DNA from: an uncultured Porphyromonadaceae bacterium
GTDB taxonomy: Bacteria > Bacteroidota > Bacteroidia > Bacteroidales > Muribaculaceae
Direction: 5' to 3'
Assembly: GCA_900552325.1 (NCBI GenBank)
Contig: URZG01000012.1
Coordinates: 1-19,177 of the forward strand
Length of the DNA stretch: 19,177 bases
A program made the translations under genes and the position numbers. Shown here piece after piece: positions 7,405 through 15,817 of the stretch. The notes beneath the pieces are model-generated. The model made no database searches, had not been told where the DNA came from, and was given only the letters and a program-made list of their open reading frames with translations. Position 1 is the first letter of the stretch. The number at the start of each line of letters is the position of its first letter.

Positions 7405-8934
7405 CTACACTCTTTTTATCTTAGATAACAGTTTATTCCTGATTAGCGAACGGGTCTCGCTGTCAATGGCAAAAAACCATCCCATAGCGATTATGATGGC
7501 CGTGGAAATACAACCGATGCCCAGTACTCCGAAAAACGAGTTCCTCCAATGAGCCGAAACGCACCAGACCATCACAAACGCGAGTACGAGGATTCCGGAG
7601 GGTAACGCAACCCCCTTCATCCAGAAACTCATAAGACGGTAATCGCGTATTTGTGATTTAAGAATTATGCTGTCGATGAATGCAATCAGAAAGATCAATA
7701 CAAGGTGTACGGCATATACAATGGCCGGAATCCGGGTAAGATAGAGCAACAGCCACATGAGCGCCAGTTCGATCAGATACATTGTTCCGGAAACCACACT
7801 CAGACGCGCAACCTTACCGGTCGACTGTATGCCTATCGAGACAATCTCGTTCACAACCTCACCGCATACAGCTATAATGGCAAGCCGGCAGAATACTGCC
7901 GTAAACTCAGGAACTTCCTTAAGCCATATTCCCAATATGGTATCCATACATAAGACCATCGGCACCACTATCAGACCGAGAAGCAACAGCGAATATTTCG
8001 CGCAATTCTCGAGAAGCCGGTTCATATAACCGATATCACCGCCGGCATACTGTTTTATAATCTGCGGGCGGAAAGCGGTGATCACATTTACGGCAAAACT
8101 GTATAGAGTGGTACTTACAGTAGTAGTAAGACCGGAGGCGGCGTTTACGGCGATCCCCCCGAGCTTGTTCAATATAAGCTGAAGCCCCTGTACTCTGGAC
8201 GCTACGCACATATTGCTGTAAATATTCCAGGAACTGTAACTTACCATCTGTCTAACCACATCGCGGCTAACTTTCCCTCGAATACGACATTCCTGAAAAT
8301 TCTTGAAGCAGTAAACAGTATACATGATACCCATCAGTAGTATGGCACCGAACATCATCGCCGAATAATATATCAGAGAATCAACGTTTACCGCATATTT
8401 AAGCAGCAGCACTACGGCAAGTTTTACCAAAACATTCAGAAGAGAGACGAACGCGAAATATCCCATCCGCTCACGGGCTATTATAAGGGCATAGAACGGG
8501 GTCTGGACAATCTGTACCATCAGCCCAAGAATCGCAAACTGATAGGTCCAGACAGCGACCATGCGGCGTTCCGGTCCTACTTCAAGTTCATTGAAAACAT
8601 ACCACAGTCCCGCAGTATCCGCTATGATACCGATAACTACGGCAAGGGCAATATGCACTTTTACCGCAGCTATAAACGTGGCGCGCAGTTTATCTTCATT
8701 TCCCGAACCTATCTCATAACTCAGAAACCGCGATGTTGCTCCCGCCATAGCGGAATTAAGGAAGCCGAAACCGATGGCAATCCCGCCTACCACTGTGTAG
8801 ATGCCATAGTCATCAACACCGAGCACCTCCAATACTACCCTGGATATGTAAAGCGATATAAAAATTGTCAGTAACATCCTGCCATAGAGGTAGAATGTGT
8901 TGCGCGCAATCCGTTTGTCGTTTTCTGTAGGCAA
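7405..8934 (-). CDS. Wzx-like polysaccharide flippase (MATE/MVF-type transporter), TTG start
   Basis: Inner-membrane transporter predicted to flip lipid-linked oligosaccharide units. The 509 residues are strongly hydrophobic, with roughly 12-14 membrane segments. The N-terminus, NDKRIARNTFYLYGRMLLTI, then SRVVLEVLGVDDYGIYTVVGG and AMAGATSRFLSYEIG, is characteristic of Bacteroidetes lipopolysaccharide/O-antigen flippases. The conserved N-terminus requires the TTG at 8934, because a stop lies 6 codons upstream with no ATG between. The first internal Met (residue 20) would remove conserved sequence. It is followed 31 nt later by a PHP tyrosine phosphatase, which supports a role in surface polysaccharide. 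Substrate unknown. Confidence 0.88.
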   Translation of the reverse strand: MPTENDKRIARNTFYLYGRMLLTIFISLYISRVVLEVLGVDDYGIYTVVGGIAIGFGFLNSAMAGATSRFLSYEIGSGNEDKLRATFIAAVKVHIALAVVIGIIADTAGLWYVFNELEVGPERRMVAVWTYQFAILGLMVQIVQTPFYALIIARERMGYFAFVSLLNVLVKLAVVLLLKYAVNVDSLIYYSAMMFGAILLMGIMYTVYCFKNFQECRIRGKVSRDVVRQMVSYSSWNIYSNMCVASRVQGLQLILNKLGGIAVNAASGLTTTVSTTLYSFAVNVITAFRPQIIKQYAGGDIGYMNRLLENCAKYSLLLLGLIVVPMVLCMDTILGIWLKEVPEFTAVFCRLAIIAVCGEVVNEIVSIGIQSTGKVARLSVVSGTMYLIELALMWLLLYLTRIPAIVYAVHLVLIFLIAFIDSIILKSQIRDYRLMSFWMKGVALPSGILVLAFVMVWCVSAHWRNSFFGVLGIGCISTAIIIAMGWFFAIDSETRSLIRNKLLSKIKRV

Positions 8935-8965
8935 GGTTCTTATCGGTTTATTACTCTATTTTATG

Positions 8966-8996
8966 CAAAGTTACTAATTTCAGAGGAATCCGCCAA
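8966..8996 (-). promoter_or_regulatory. Promoter of the flippase-phosphatase pair
   Basis: Minus-strand TAACTTTG (complement of 8966-8973) is an exact TAnnTTTG match. TTGG, 19 nt upstream (8993-8996), is a partial -33 element. A start near 8959 gives a leader of about 25 nt to the TTG start codon at 8934. Confidence 0.65.
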
Positions 8997-9080
8997 CATC
9001 CGCAGGTCAACATAAACGTATGTAAAAGCGTTTAATAAGAAAATCAACTATTTAACATTCATTCAATTTTATCCTGAATT

Positions 9081-9755
9081 ATGAACAGGTATCTTAAACA
9101 AATTCTGGTATCGGTCACTCTCGTTGTCGCCGCGGCCTTTCAATCGCATGCCCAATATTACGAATTGGCCAACCAGCTTCCGTCGCTGATATCTCCCGCC
9201 CTATCCGGGTCAATGCGCTACAAAGGTTACGCCGAAGCCGGATTCACCGGAGGATTCACTGATAATAAAGCCAATTTCATGAGTTTTTCCACTTCGCAGG
9301 GATTCCAGTATTCCGACTGGTTCTTCATGGGAGCAGGCCTGGGCATCGATGTCACTTTCCGCAATAACGATCTGCGCAGCGACCTTTCCCCTGACCGGAG
9401 GCGTTACTCCACAACATCTACCGGAGTCATGATGCCTGTATTCACTGATTTCAGATTCACGATAGGAGGCTCCAAGTCTGTGGCCGCCTTTTTCATAGAT
9501 CTGAAAATAGGCGCCACGTTCCTGCTCGGAAACAACTACATGGAGTTCCAGGACGGGTACCTTACCAACAACGCCAATTTCTATCTTAAACCGTCGGCAG
9601 GCGTACGTATCCCGGTAAATGGTAAAAATCCCCGGCAGACAGTCAATATCGGCCTTACCTACCAGCTTATAACATCGAACAACAACCTCACATGGTACGG
9701 TGGCAACTCACTTACATTGAATTCCATTGGCGCCACGATAGGCTATGAATGGTAA
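9081..9755 (+). CDS. Secreted protein of unknown function, probably a small outer-membrane beta-barrel
   Basis: I do not recognise a named family. The 224-residue protein has a signal peptide (about 1-24, ending SHA before QYY). The rest alternates hydrophobic and polar residues, rich in Gly, Tyr, Phe and Asn, in segments such as YAEAGFTGGFTD, FMGAGLGIDVTF and FIDLKIGATFLLG. It closes with an aromatic end, GATIGYEW, as in porin-like barrels of Bacteroidetes. This pattern, not a motif match, is the basis for the call. It is divergent from the flippase gene and convergent with btuD, whose stop lies only 13 nt away. No convincing promoter element was found in the 147 nt upstream, though an AAACG/CGTTT dyad is at 9014-9033. 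Confidence 0.75.
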   Translation: MNRYLKQILVSVTLVVAAAFQSHAQYYELANQLPSLISPALSGSMRYKGYAEAGFTGGFTDNKANFMSFSTSQGFQYSDWFFMGAGLGIDVTFRNNDLRSDLSPDRRRYSTTSTGVMMPVFTDFRFTIGGSKSVAAFFIDLKIGATFLLGNNYMEFQDGYLTNNANFYLKPSAGVRIPVNGKNPRQTVNIGLTYQLITSNNNLTWYGGNSLTLNSIGATIGYEW

Positions 9756-9768
9756 CGGCCTGCAAAGA

Positions 9769-10527
9769 TCACCGTCTGCCAACAATCCGGTTCACCGAAG
9801 GATCGAACGCGGCGAAACCGGTATTGAAATATTTCTCCATCAATCCGCTGGCGGACAGTTCCGATGCCGGCATACACTTGATATGCGGCGGAACCACCAA
9901 TGCGATAGAGTCACAGACCTCAAAAGCCACATCTATCTCATGGGTTGAGAACACTATGCATTTCCCCTCTTCATGCGCCAGGGACGCAAGCAAACGGCAA
10001 AGGCCATATCTCCCGGGCTGATCAAGGAAAGAGGTCGGTTCGTCAAGGAGCAGGATTCCCGTATCCTGCGCCAGCGCGCGCGCTATCATTATCTTCTGGA
10101 ATTCACCGTCGGAAAGGGTGTCTATACGTCTTGCCACATACTCCTCCATGTCTACCGAACGCAGGGCATCATCGACAATCGCGTTATCACTTCCGGAGAG
10201 TCTTCCCCGCCAGGTCGTATAAGGGGCACGTCCCAGTTCCACCGCCTGTCGGCATGTAAGCCCCGGTACACGCTCACGTCGCGTAGCTACCAGCGCCATT
10301 TTTCTGGCCCGCTCATTCGGAGACATCGACTTTACCGGTATGCCGTCTACCGTAATATCGCCTTTGAACCGTGTCTCCAACCCTATCATAGAGCGCAGGA
10401 GAGTCGACTTGCCCGCGCCGTTGCGCCCTATGAGCGCCGTCAGAGTCCCGTCGCGGAAGTCAGCGTCGCATCTGCTCAGAAGTTCCTTACCATTGAACTC
10501 TATGGAATAATCATGAATCCCTATCAT
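9769..10527 (-). CDS. btuD: ABC transporter ATPase for cobalamin uptake (BtuD type)
   Basis: Cytoplasmic ATP-binding subunit that powers the BtuC-type permease encoded just before it. At 252 residues it has Walker A GRNGAGKST (34-42), signature LSDGEFQK (about 138-145, replacing the commoner LSGGQ), Walker B ILLLDEPTSFLD, and the switch histidine in FSTHEID. The family (FecE/BtuD/HmuV) also serves iron-siderophore and haem uptake. The B12 assignment comes from the riboswitch and BtuG/BtuB genes of the same operon. The start ATG overlaps the permease stop by 4 nt. It is the last gene of the operon and ends 13 nt from a convergent gene with no clear terminator between. Confidence 0.9.
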   Translation of the reverse strand: MIGIHDYSIEFNGKELLSRCDADFRDGTLTALIGRNGAGKSTLLRSMIGLETRFKGDITVDGIPVKSMSPNERARKMALVATRRERVPGLTCRQAVELGRAPYTTWRGRLSGSDNAIVDDALRSVDMEEYVARRIDTLSDGEFQKIMIARALAQDTGILLLDEPTSFLDQPGRYGLCRLLASLAHEEGKCIVFSTHEIDVAFEVCDSIALVVPPHIKCMPASELSASGLMEKYFNTGFAAFDPSVNRIVGRR

Positions 10528-11528
10528 CCCCTCGCTGCTTTAAATAGTACATAGATAACGACCGGAATACCGAGAAGTGCGGTCATCGCATTAACTGGCA
10601 ATGTAAAAGATGACGCGAGAATATCACATAAAAGCACTGCGGCCGATCCGCAAAGCATGGAAACGGGCACAAGCGCCCGGTGGTCGGCGGAATCCGTGAG
10701 CATCCTGGCCACGTGCGGCATCGCCAGTCCGATGAATCCTATCGGGCCGCAGAAAGCGGTCACCGTACCGGCCAACAGTGTTGTGGATGAAAAAATGAAC
10801 CCGCGCGCACGTCTGAGATTCAGCCCCATAGTGGTGGCATATTCCTCTCCGAACAGAAGCATATTGAGCGGTTTCACTGTGGCAAACGCAATAACAAGTC
10901 CGATGATTATAGCCGGCACGAGAACAGCGAGTTGCCCTGAGGTCACTGAAGATAGCGATCCCATAGTCCATAGAACGTACGATTTCAAAGCATCCTCCCG
11001 GCTTAAAAACTGCAGAATCTGCACTACAGCACTTATACCGGAAGAAACCATCATTCCAAGAATAAGAACCACCATTATATCTTTGAGCCTTGCCGAGACT
11101 ACAGCCATAAGGGCCAGTACGGCTACCGAGCCGATCCACGCCGCGCCGGCCGTTCCGATCCACATCCAGGTTCCGGCGATTCCAGCCAATGGTGCGCCAA
11201 GCACAAAAAGCGCCACTCCGAGAGATGCTCCTGACGAGATACCCAGCACATAAGGACCGGCAAGAGGATTACGGAAGAGTGTCTGCATCTGCAGCCCGCT
11301 TACCGATAAGGCAGCCCCGGCAACAAGCGCCACAAGAGCCTTAACAAGCCGGATATTCACCACAATAGCCCGGGTTGCGGCATCACATTCGTTCCCGATC
11401 AATGCGTTCACAACCTCACGGGCCGGTATCCTGACCGAGCCTGATCCCATATCAAAGAGAAAAAGCAACACAGTCAGGACGGACATTCCGACCACTGTAA
11501 GTTTGATCCTTGAAACCCTCATATTCAT
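10524..11528 (-). CDS. btuC: FecCD/BtuC-family ABC permease for cobalamin
   Basis: Inner-membrane channel subunit; two copies pair with two BtuD subunits. The 334 residues show about ten hydrophobic segments and the family hallmarks. These are ALSVSGLQMQTLFRNPLAGPYVLGISSGA near the second and third helices, and GPIGFIGLAMPHVARM in the cytoplasmic coupling region. The start ATG at 11528 overlaps the stop of the binding-protein gene by 4 nt, and its own stop overlaps the btuD start by 4 nt. Substrate specificity cannot be read from the protein and is inferred from the operon. Confidence 0.92.
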   Translation of the reverse strand: MNMRVSRIKLTVVGMSVLTVLLFLFDMGSGSVRIPAREVVNALIGNECDAATRAIVVNIRLVKALVALVAGAALSVSGLQMQTLFRNPLAGPYVLGISSGASLGVALFVLGAPLAGIAGTWMWIGTAGAAWIGSVAVLALMAVVSARLKDIMVVLILGMMVSSGISAVVQILQFLSREDALKSYVLWTMGSLSSVTSGQLAVLVPAIIIGLVIAFATVKPLNMLLFGEEYATTMGLNLRRARGFIFSSTTLLAGTVTAFCGPIGFIGLAMPHVARMLTDSADHRALVPVSMLCGSAAVLLCDILASSFTLPVNAMTALLGIPVVIYVLFKAARG

Positions 11529-12685
11529 TCAAGACGCCGATAATAATACAACTTACCGGAAAATCTGTCGGGATGCAGTATTTTTACGAGATCCGACAGA
11601 ATTATATCGGGATGCATCACTCCGGACTCGAAGTAGTCGTTTCCGCCGCCCGGAGTGGAACGGAGATTATTGTTGAATACCCCTCCGTTTTTCACACACC
11701 TTGTGTTCATGAACCCCGGCACAAGCCGGTCAAGTTCGTCAAGGCTCCCTACATTACCCGGATTCAGCCAGTAATCGGCTTCTCCTGCTATAAGGGACGC
11801 CTCCTCACGCGAAAGCGGTATAACATTATCGGAAACCTTACCGCCTGTCAGGATCTCGCCGCCCGCATCGGCTATTAGCCGGGCGCCATAGCTCCCCGTA
11901 GGTGGCAGCAGCCAGGAATCGGCATAGGGTGCGTTCATCAGCACTTTTACAGGAGGCAGATCGAGCGCGGCCAATGAATCACGCAAAGAATTATATCTTA
12001 CGGGTATATCGGCAAAAATCTGCCTGCCCGCATCTATCGTGGAGGTTATCGCCGCAAGCGCCACTACCCATTCAGTCTTACCCAACGGTGACTCTTCCAG
12101 ATAATCGCCGACATAAAGATACGGAATACCAAGTTCCCTGAGCTTTCCTTCCGTGGCACTTGCCCCCTGGACTCCATAGACCAACACAATATCCGGACGT
12201 GCCGAAACCAACTCCTCATAGTCCATCTGTCCCTCATATCCCACATCTGCGATATTATCAAGCCGCGACTTTACGGCTGGGGAAGAAATAAACCTTTTCC
12301 CCGAAATCCCTACGATAGCCGATGTCTTGCCGAGCGCGTCAAGCATGGCGACATTTGTCGATGACATGGCCACTATGCTGCCGGCCTTTCCGCGAAGCAC
12401 CTGCCCTTTGTACCCGGAGGGGATATCCTCTCCATCGGCCAGAACAAGAAGATGAAAAACCACCGAATCAGCCCCTTCCCACGGATCGGTCACCTCTATG
12501 ATAAAACTTTCCCTACCCTCAGCACCGAGAATACGGAAGCCGGACGCATACTCCGGCACATATATCTCGCGGTCAAACTCAAGCGTGGCATCACCTTTCG
12601 AATGGGATCCACAACCACCCAAAGCCACAACCATCAGGGCCGCCAGCAACGGGAGGAGACAACGGTCAGTAAACAATTTCATCAT
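11525..12685 (-). CDS. btuF: Periplasmic corrinoid-binding lipoprotein (BtuF/FecB family)
   Basis: Substrate-binding component that would collect cobalamin after outer-membrane passage and deliver it to BtuCD. The 386-residue protein has a lipoprotein signal with lipobox ALGGC (Cys near 25). Unlike the surface lipoproteins upstream, the Cys is followed by GSHSKGD without an acidic cluster, consistent with periplasmic retention. The class III binding-protein fold is suggested by VAMSSTNVAMLDALGKTSAIVGIS, then YEELVSARPDIVLVYG and LGIPYLYVGDYLEESPLGKTEW, and later the C-terminal lobe NAPYADSWLLPPTGSY. The start (MMKLF, 12685 or 12682) lies inside the end of btuB, about 20 nt before its stop. 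The B12 role is inferred from the operon. Confidence 0.88.
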   Translation of the reverse strand: MMKLFTDRCLLPLLAALMVVALGGCGSHSKGDATLEFDREIYVPEYASGFRILGAEGRESFIIEVTDPWEGADSVVFHLLVLADGEDIPSGYKGQVLRGKAGSIVAMSSTNVAMLDALGKTSAIVGISGKRFISSPAVKSRLDNIADVGYEGQMDYEELVSARPDIVLVYGVQGASATEGKLRELGIPYLYVGDYLEESPLGKTEWVVALAAITSTIDAGRQIFADIPVRYNSLRDSLAALDLPPVKVLMNAPYADSWLLPPTGSYGARLIADAGGEILTGGKVSDNVIPLSREEASLIAGEADYWLNPGNVGSLDELDRLVPGFMNTRCVKNGGVFNNNLRSTPGGGNDYFESGVMHPDIILSDLVKILHPDRFSGKLYYYRRLE

Positions 12686-14738
12686 TATTCTTCTTATGGG
12701 AGAATTTCGGGGTTATACCGATAAAGAATTCAAAATTTATTCCGGGCATCGGCCTTGACAGCACCGAAATATAATCCTCATTGAACAGATTATTCACGTT
12801 TAATTTCAACTGCAATGCAAGCGGCCGGAAATCAAGAAGTTTCTCCAGGGATGCATTGCTCATCAGATATGACGGAAGCGAGCCGGATATCGTTATATCG
12901 TTACTTGACATGGTGTGTCGGCGGCTGTAGAAGCACCACTTGTAGGCGAACGCCCATCCTCTCCATGATAGACGCCCGGTCAGAGACGCGGAGTGGAGCG
13001 GCACATGAGGGAGCTGTTTCCCGACTGAACGGTCAGCTTCCGAAATCTTATCGCCCTGATTGATAGACGGAGTCCATGAATATGAGCCGCTAAGATCTAT
13101 AAGCCAACCCTTGCGCGGCGCTACTGCCACATCGGCCTTTACCTCTATGCCGTAAGAGTGTACCCTGCGGATATTGCGGGGAGAGAAGAATCCTTTTGGA
13201 GTCGGCAGCCAAATGATCCAGTTGTCAATGTAGGAGTCGAACCATGTCACACTTCCGCTCATGGAAAACAACGATGATTTGCCGACTGTAAAGTTCATAC
13301 CCGCATCATAACTTATTCCTGATTCATTCCGGAGAGCCGGGTTGCCTCCCGGCAAAAAATACAGGTCGTTGAGTGACGGGAACTTATAATTGCGTGCGAA
13401 TGATGCACGGGCAATAAGATCAGCCGGGCGCCAAAGTATATAGTCTATGTAAAGAGCCGGAATCGGGGCCGCCCAGGTGGTTTGGTTCATCTCTTCGCGG
13501 AGCACCGCCGAAATCCCGAGGCGGGCTGTAGGTTGCCATTTTGCCGACAAGGCTGCTGAGAATTCAGCGCGCCCCTTGTCATATCCCAGAATTTTTTCCC
13601 CTTCCGGTGTCGTAACCGGATACATATCCTGACTCTTGACAAAATGCTGGTAGAACGAGAGATTAGCTGTAAAGAACCAGTTGCGCGACGGAGTATATTC
13701 GCCTTCGCCCTGGGCATAAAAAGTATTTACTGTGGAGCGTGAGGCCGTCATAGGAGTGAGAACTCCTGTCCCGAAATCACGTTTATAATCATAGTCCATT
13801 CTTGTGTGGAGATAGCCACCCTTGACTCCGGCTTTCCACGCGGAACGACTGCGGCTCCAGGAAAGTATGCCTCGGAACGTACTCTCTGTCTGTCGGTTTT
13901 CTATTTTTGTCTCGTCGCTGTAATCGGTAGTAATGAGCGGTAATTCACGATTGGAATTTAAATACCACGCGCTCAGACCGAAGCGGTCGCCACGGAGTGT
14001 GTTATAATAAATTTCCTGCAGTATATGAAGATCTTTGTAAGAACCGTTGCGGTTCTTTTCTTTAGGATAATACTGCCCGATGATATTCCCCTGTTCATCA
14101 TAGATGTTTTTTTTCACATCATGATTCGTGTACTCGTAATCATTTGGAGAGGAGGAATAGAAAGCGCGCGTGGAAATCTGCCAGCGGTCGTTCCCGTAAC
14201 CGAGACGCAAAAATTCATCAAAAGTACTGAACGAACCGATCCCCTGCACATACTGCGCATTGAAACCTTTGCCGGCATCCGGTATTGTGGAAAGCTGCAC
14301 GAGACCGCCCAGGCCACCTCCGGTCGCGACAACAGATGATGAGCCGTGGAGCAGATCAGCCTTGTCAATGAAATAAGACGGAATCGTAGAGAAATCGGTC
14401 ATCCCCAACATGGGACTGTTGATTTTCATACCGTTCCAGCTCACCTGGGTATGGCTCGGAGATGTGCCGCGGAAGGCGACCGTAGAAAGAGTCGCCCTTC
14501 CGTAGCTTTTTACATATATCGAGGAATTGTAAGCGAGTACATCGGCCATGGAACTGGCGAGGTTGTCCCTGAGCGCAAGTGAGTCGAAAACAGTTTTCGT
14601 CACTCCGATATCCTTCATGGGACGCCGGCCTGTAACAGTGACCTCACTCAGGGAGCCACTCATCACAGGCTGCTGCGCCGCGGCAGACATTACCGCGGCG
14701 GCAGCTATAGCCGTGAACATCAGCTTATTGACTATCAT
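12666..14738 (-). CDS. btuB: TonB-dependent outer-membrane receptor, BtuB type
   Basis: Gated 22-strand barrel importing corrinoid across the outer membrane with TonB energy. A signal peptide ends near AAAQQ and is followed by a TonB-box-like LSEVTVTG. A plug domain follows, with the conserved AFRGTSPSHTQVSWNGMKINSP and LLHGSSSVVATGGGLGG. The long barrel ends with NFEFFIGITPKF plus an 11-residue tail. There is no carboxypeptidase-like N-terminal extension, so it is BtuB-like rather than SusC-like. I place the start at the ATG at 14738. It makes an ATGA overlap with the preceding stop and gives 690 residues; a TTG two codons upstream is less likely. Its position directly after a BtuG-type gene matches known Bacteroides BtuB-BtuG pairs. 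Confidence 0.93.
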   Translation of the reverse strand: MIVNKLMFTAIAAAAVMSAAAQQPVMSGSLSEVTVTGRRPMKDIGVTKTVFDSLALRDNLASSMADVLAYNSSIYVKSYGRATLSTVAFRGTSPSHTQVSWNGMKINSPMLGMTDFSTIPSYFIDKADLLHGSSSVVATGGGLGGLVQLSTIPDAGKGFNAQYVQGIGSFSTFDEFLRLGYGNDRWQISTRAFYSSSPNDYEYTNHDVKKNIYDEQGNIIGQYYPKEKNRNGSYKDLHILQEIYYNTLRGDRFGLSAWYLNSNRELPLITTDYSDETKIENRQTESTFRGILSWSRSRSAWKAGVKGGYLHTRMDYDYKRDFGTGVLTPMTASRSTVNTFYAQGEGEYTPSRNWFFTANLSFYQHFVKSQDMYPVTTPEGEKILGYDKGRAEFSAALSAKWQPTARLGISAVLREEMNQTTWAAPIPALYIDYILWRPADLIARASFARNYKFPSLNDLYFLPGGNPALRNESGISYDAGMNFTVGKSSLFSMSGSVTWFDSYIDNWIIWLPTPKGFFSPRNIRRVHSYGIEVKADVAVAPRKGWLIDLSGSYSWTPSINQGDKISEADRSVGKQLPHVPLHSASLTGRLSWRGWAFAYKWCFYSRRHTMSSNDITISGSLPSYLMSNASLEKLLDFRPLALQLKLNVNNLFNEDYISVLSRPMPGINFEFFIGITPKFSHKKNNDEIVY

Positions 14739-15817
14739 TTCCAACAGAACGAACCGGGATTTATGCCTGCATAGAATTTATCTGTCAGATTGCCGCTGGC
14801 TGAATACCGGTAGATCATACCGGGCTGCTGATAATCGAGAGCATCCCCCACATAAACATCCCCGTTAACCGGATTGACGCTAAGAGAATAAAGGGTGTAG
14901 CTGTCGGATGTTATAAACGGTTCCGAAGGGAGAGCGGTGGAATTGATCTTCATTTTCCATACGCCGCCGTTGAGCCAGTAAATGTTCTCACGACGTCCGT
15001 CAATGGCAAGAGCTCTGACATAATCACCCTTCTGGAAAGTGAAACGGTTCACAATCTTGAACTCATCGGTATCTATACGGCAAAGGGTCGGCGCTTCATA
15101 ACCGATGGGATTCTGTTCCCAGCCGCCACCGTCGGTGAGGCACCATATATCGTTGTTACGGTCACGTACAATTCCTACGGGCTGAATCCCGACCTCAAGT
15201 TCATCCACGACCTTGTCGGTGGTAGTGTCAATCTTGATAATCTTTTTCTGATACGAAGGACATGCGCAATACACATATCTGCCAACCTGAACCATCGGAC
15301 CGGTTGATGCCGTATTGGGATCCTCCATACCGGGAACAGTGATATGTCCGGTGACGGTATAAGTCGCAGGGTCGACCACAGCGATGCGGTTGTCGTAATA
15401 TTGTGTGATATATGCTTTCGAGCTGCTGACGAAATGCATATTACGGGGAGAGGTGAGGTCTGTCACACGGCCTTCCTCCTTGAATGTGTCGGGGTTGATG
15501 GCAAACACCACGTTTGAAACATTCATAACAATCCATACTTTGTCGCCGAACATAGTGATGGAATTGGCGGTGTCGCCTAACTTCATACCGTTGGCGCGGG
15601 CGAAAACTTCGTTTTCAACCTCTTTGGTTGCGGGATCGTAATAGGACAGGGAGGCATTGGAGCGGGAAAATCCCCCTTCATTGGCTATAAACAGCCCAAT
15701 GCCTTTGGCATCGAAATCCTCTTCCTTGTCATCGTTGTCATCCATACATCCGCCGAGAGGGAGCATGAACGCGAGCATTGATAAAGCCACAATGGCTTTG
15801 GTAAAGATTTTTTTCAT
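14735..15817 (-). CDS. btuG: Surface beta-propeller lipoprotein, BtuG-type cobalamin-capture protein (YncE/DUF5074-like)
   Basis: In Bacteroides, BtuG is a surface lipoprotein beta-propeller that binds B12 with extreme affinity and caps BtuB. This 360-residue protein starts at the ATG at 15817 (MKKIFTKAIVAL). An open frame reaches 15898 but would put 27 charged residues before the signal. The lipobox is LGGC followed by MDDNDDKEED, a strongly acidic surface-export signature. Propeller repeats are visible as INPDTFKEEGRVTDL, VVDPATYTVTGHITV and KIDTTTDKVVDELEVGIQPVG. The gene sits immediately upstream of btuB with a 4-nt overlap at both ends, as expected for a BtuBG pair. The BtuG call rests on fold repeats plus context, not on identified B12-contact residues. 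Confidence 0.87.
   Translation of the reverse strand: MKKIFTKAIVALSMLAFMLPLGGCMDDNDDKEEDFDAKGIGLFIANEGGFSRSNASLSYYDPATKEVENEVFARANGMKLGDTANSITMFGDKVWIVMNVSNVVFAINPDTFKEEGRVTDLTSPRNMHFVSSSKAYITQYYDNRIAVVDPATYTVTGHITVPGMEDPNTASTGPMVQVGRYVYCACPSYQKKIIKIDTTTDKVVDELEVGIQPVGIVRDRNNDIWCLTDGGGWEQNPIGYEAPTLCRIDTDEFKIVNRFTFQKGDYVRALAIDGRRENIYWLNGGVWKMKINSTALPSEPFITSDSYTLYSLSVNPVNGDVYVGDALDYQQPGMIYRYSASGNLTDKFYAGINPGSFCWK

Noticed and set aside
10657..11253. 198-codon plus-strand frame and nearby frames opposite btuC
   Set aside because: These are shadows of the permease gene, Pro/Thr/Ser-rich with no signature.
14739..14744. TTG start for btuB two codons upstream
   Set aside because: The ATG at 14738 makes the standard 4-nt overlap and needs no rare start.
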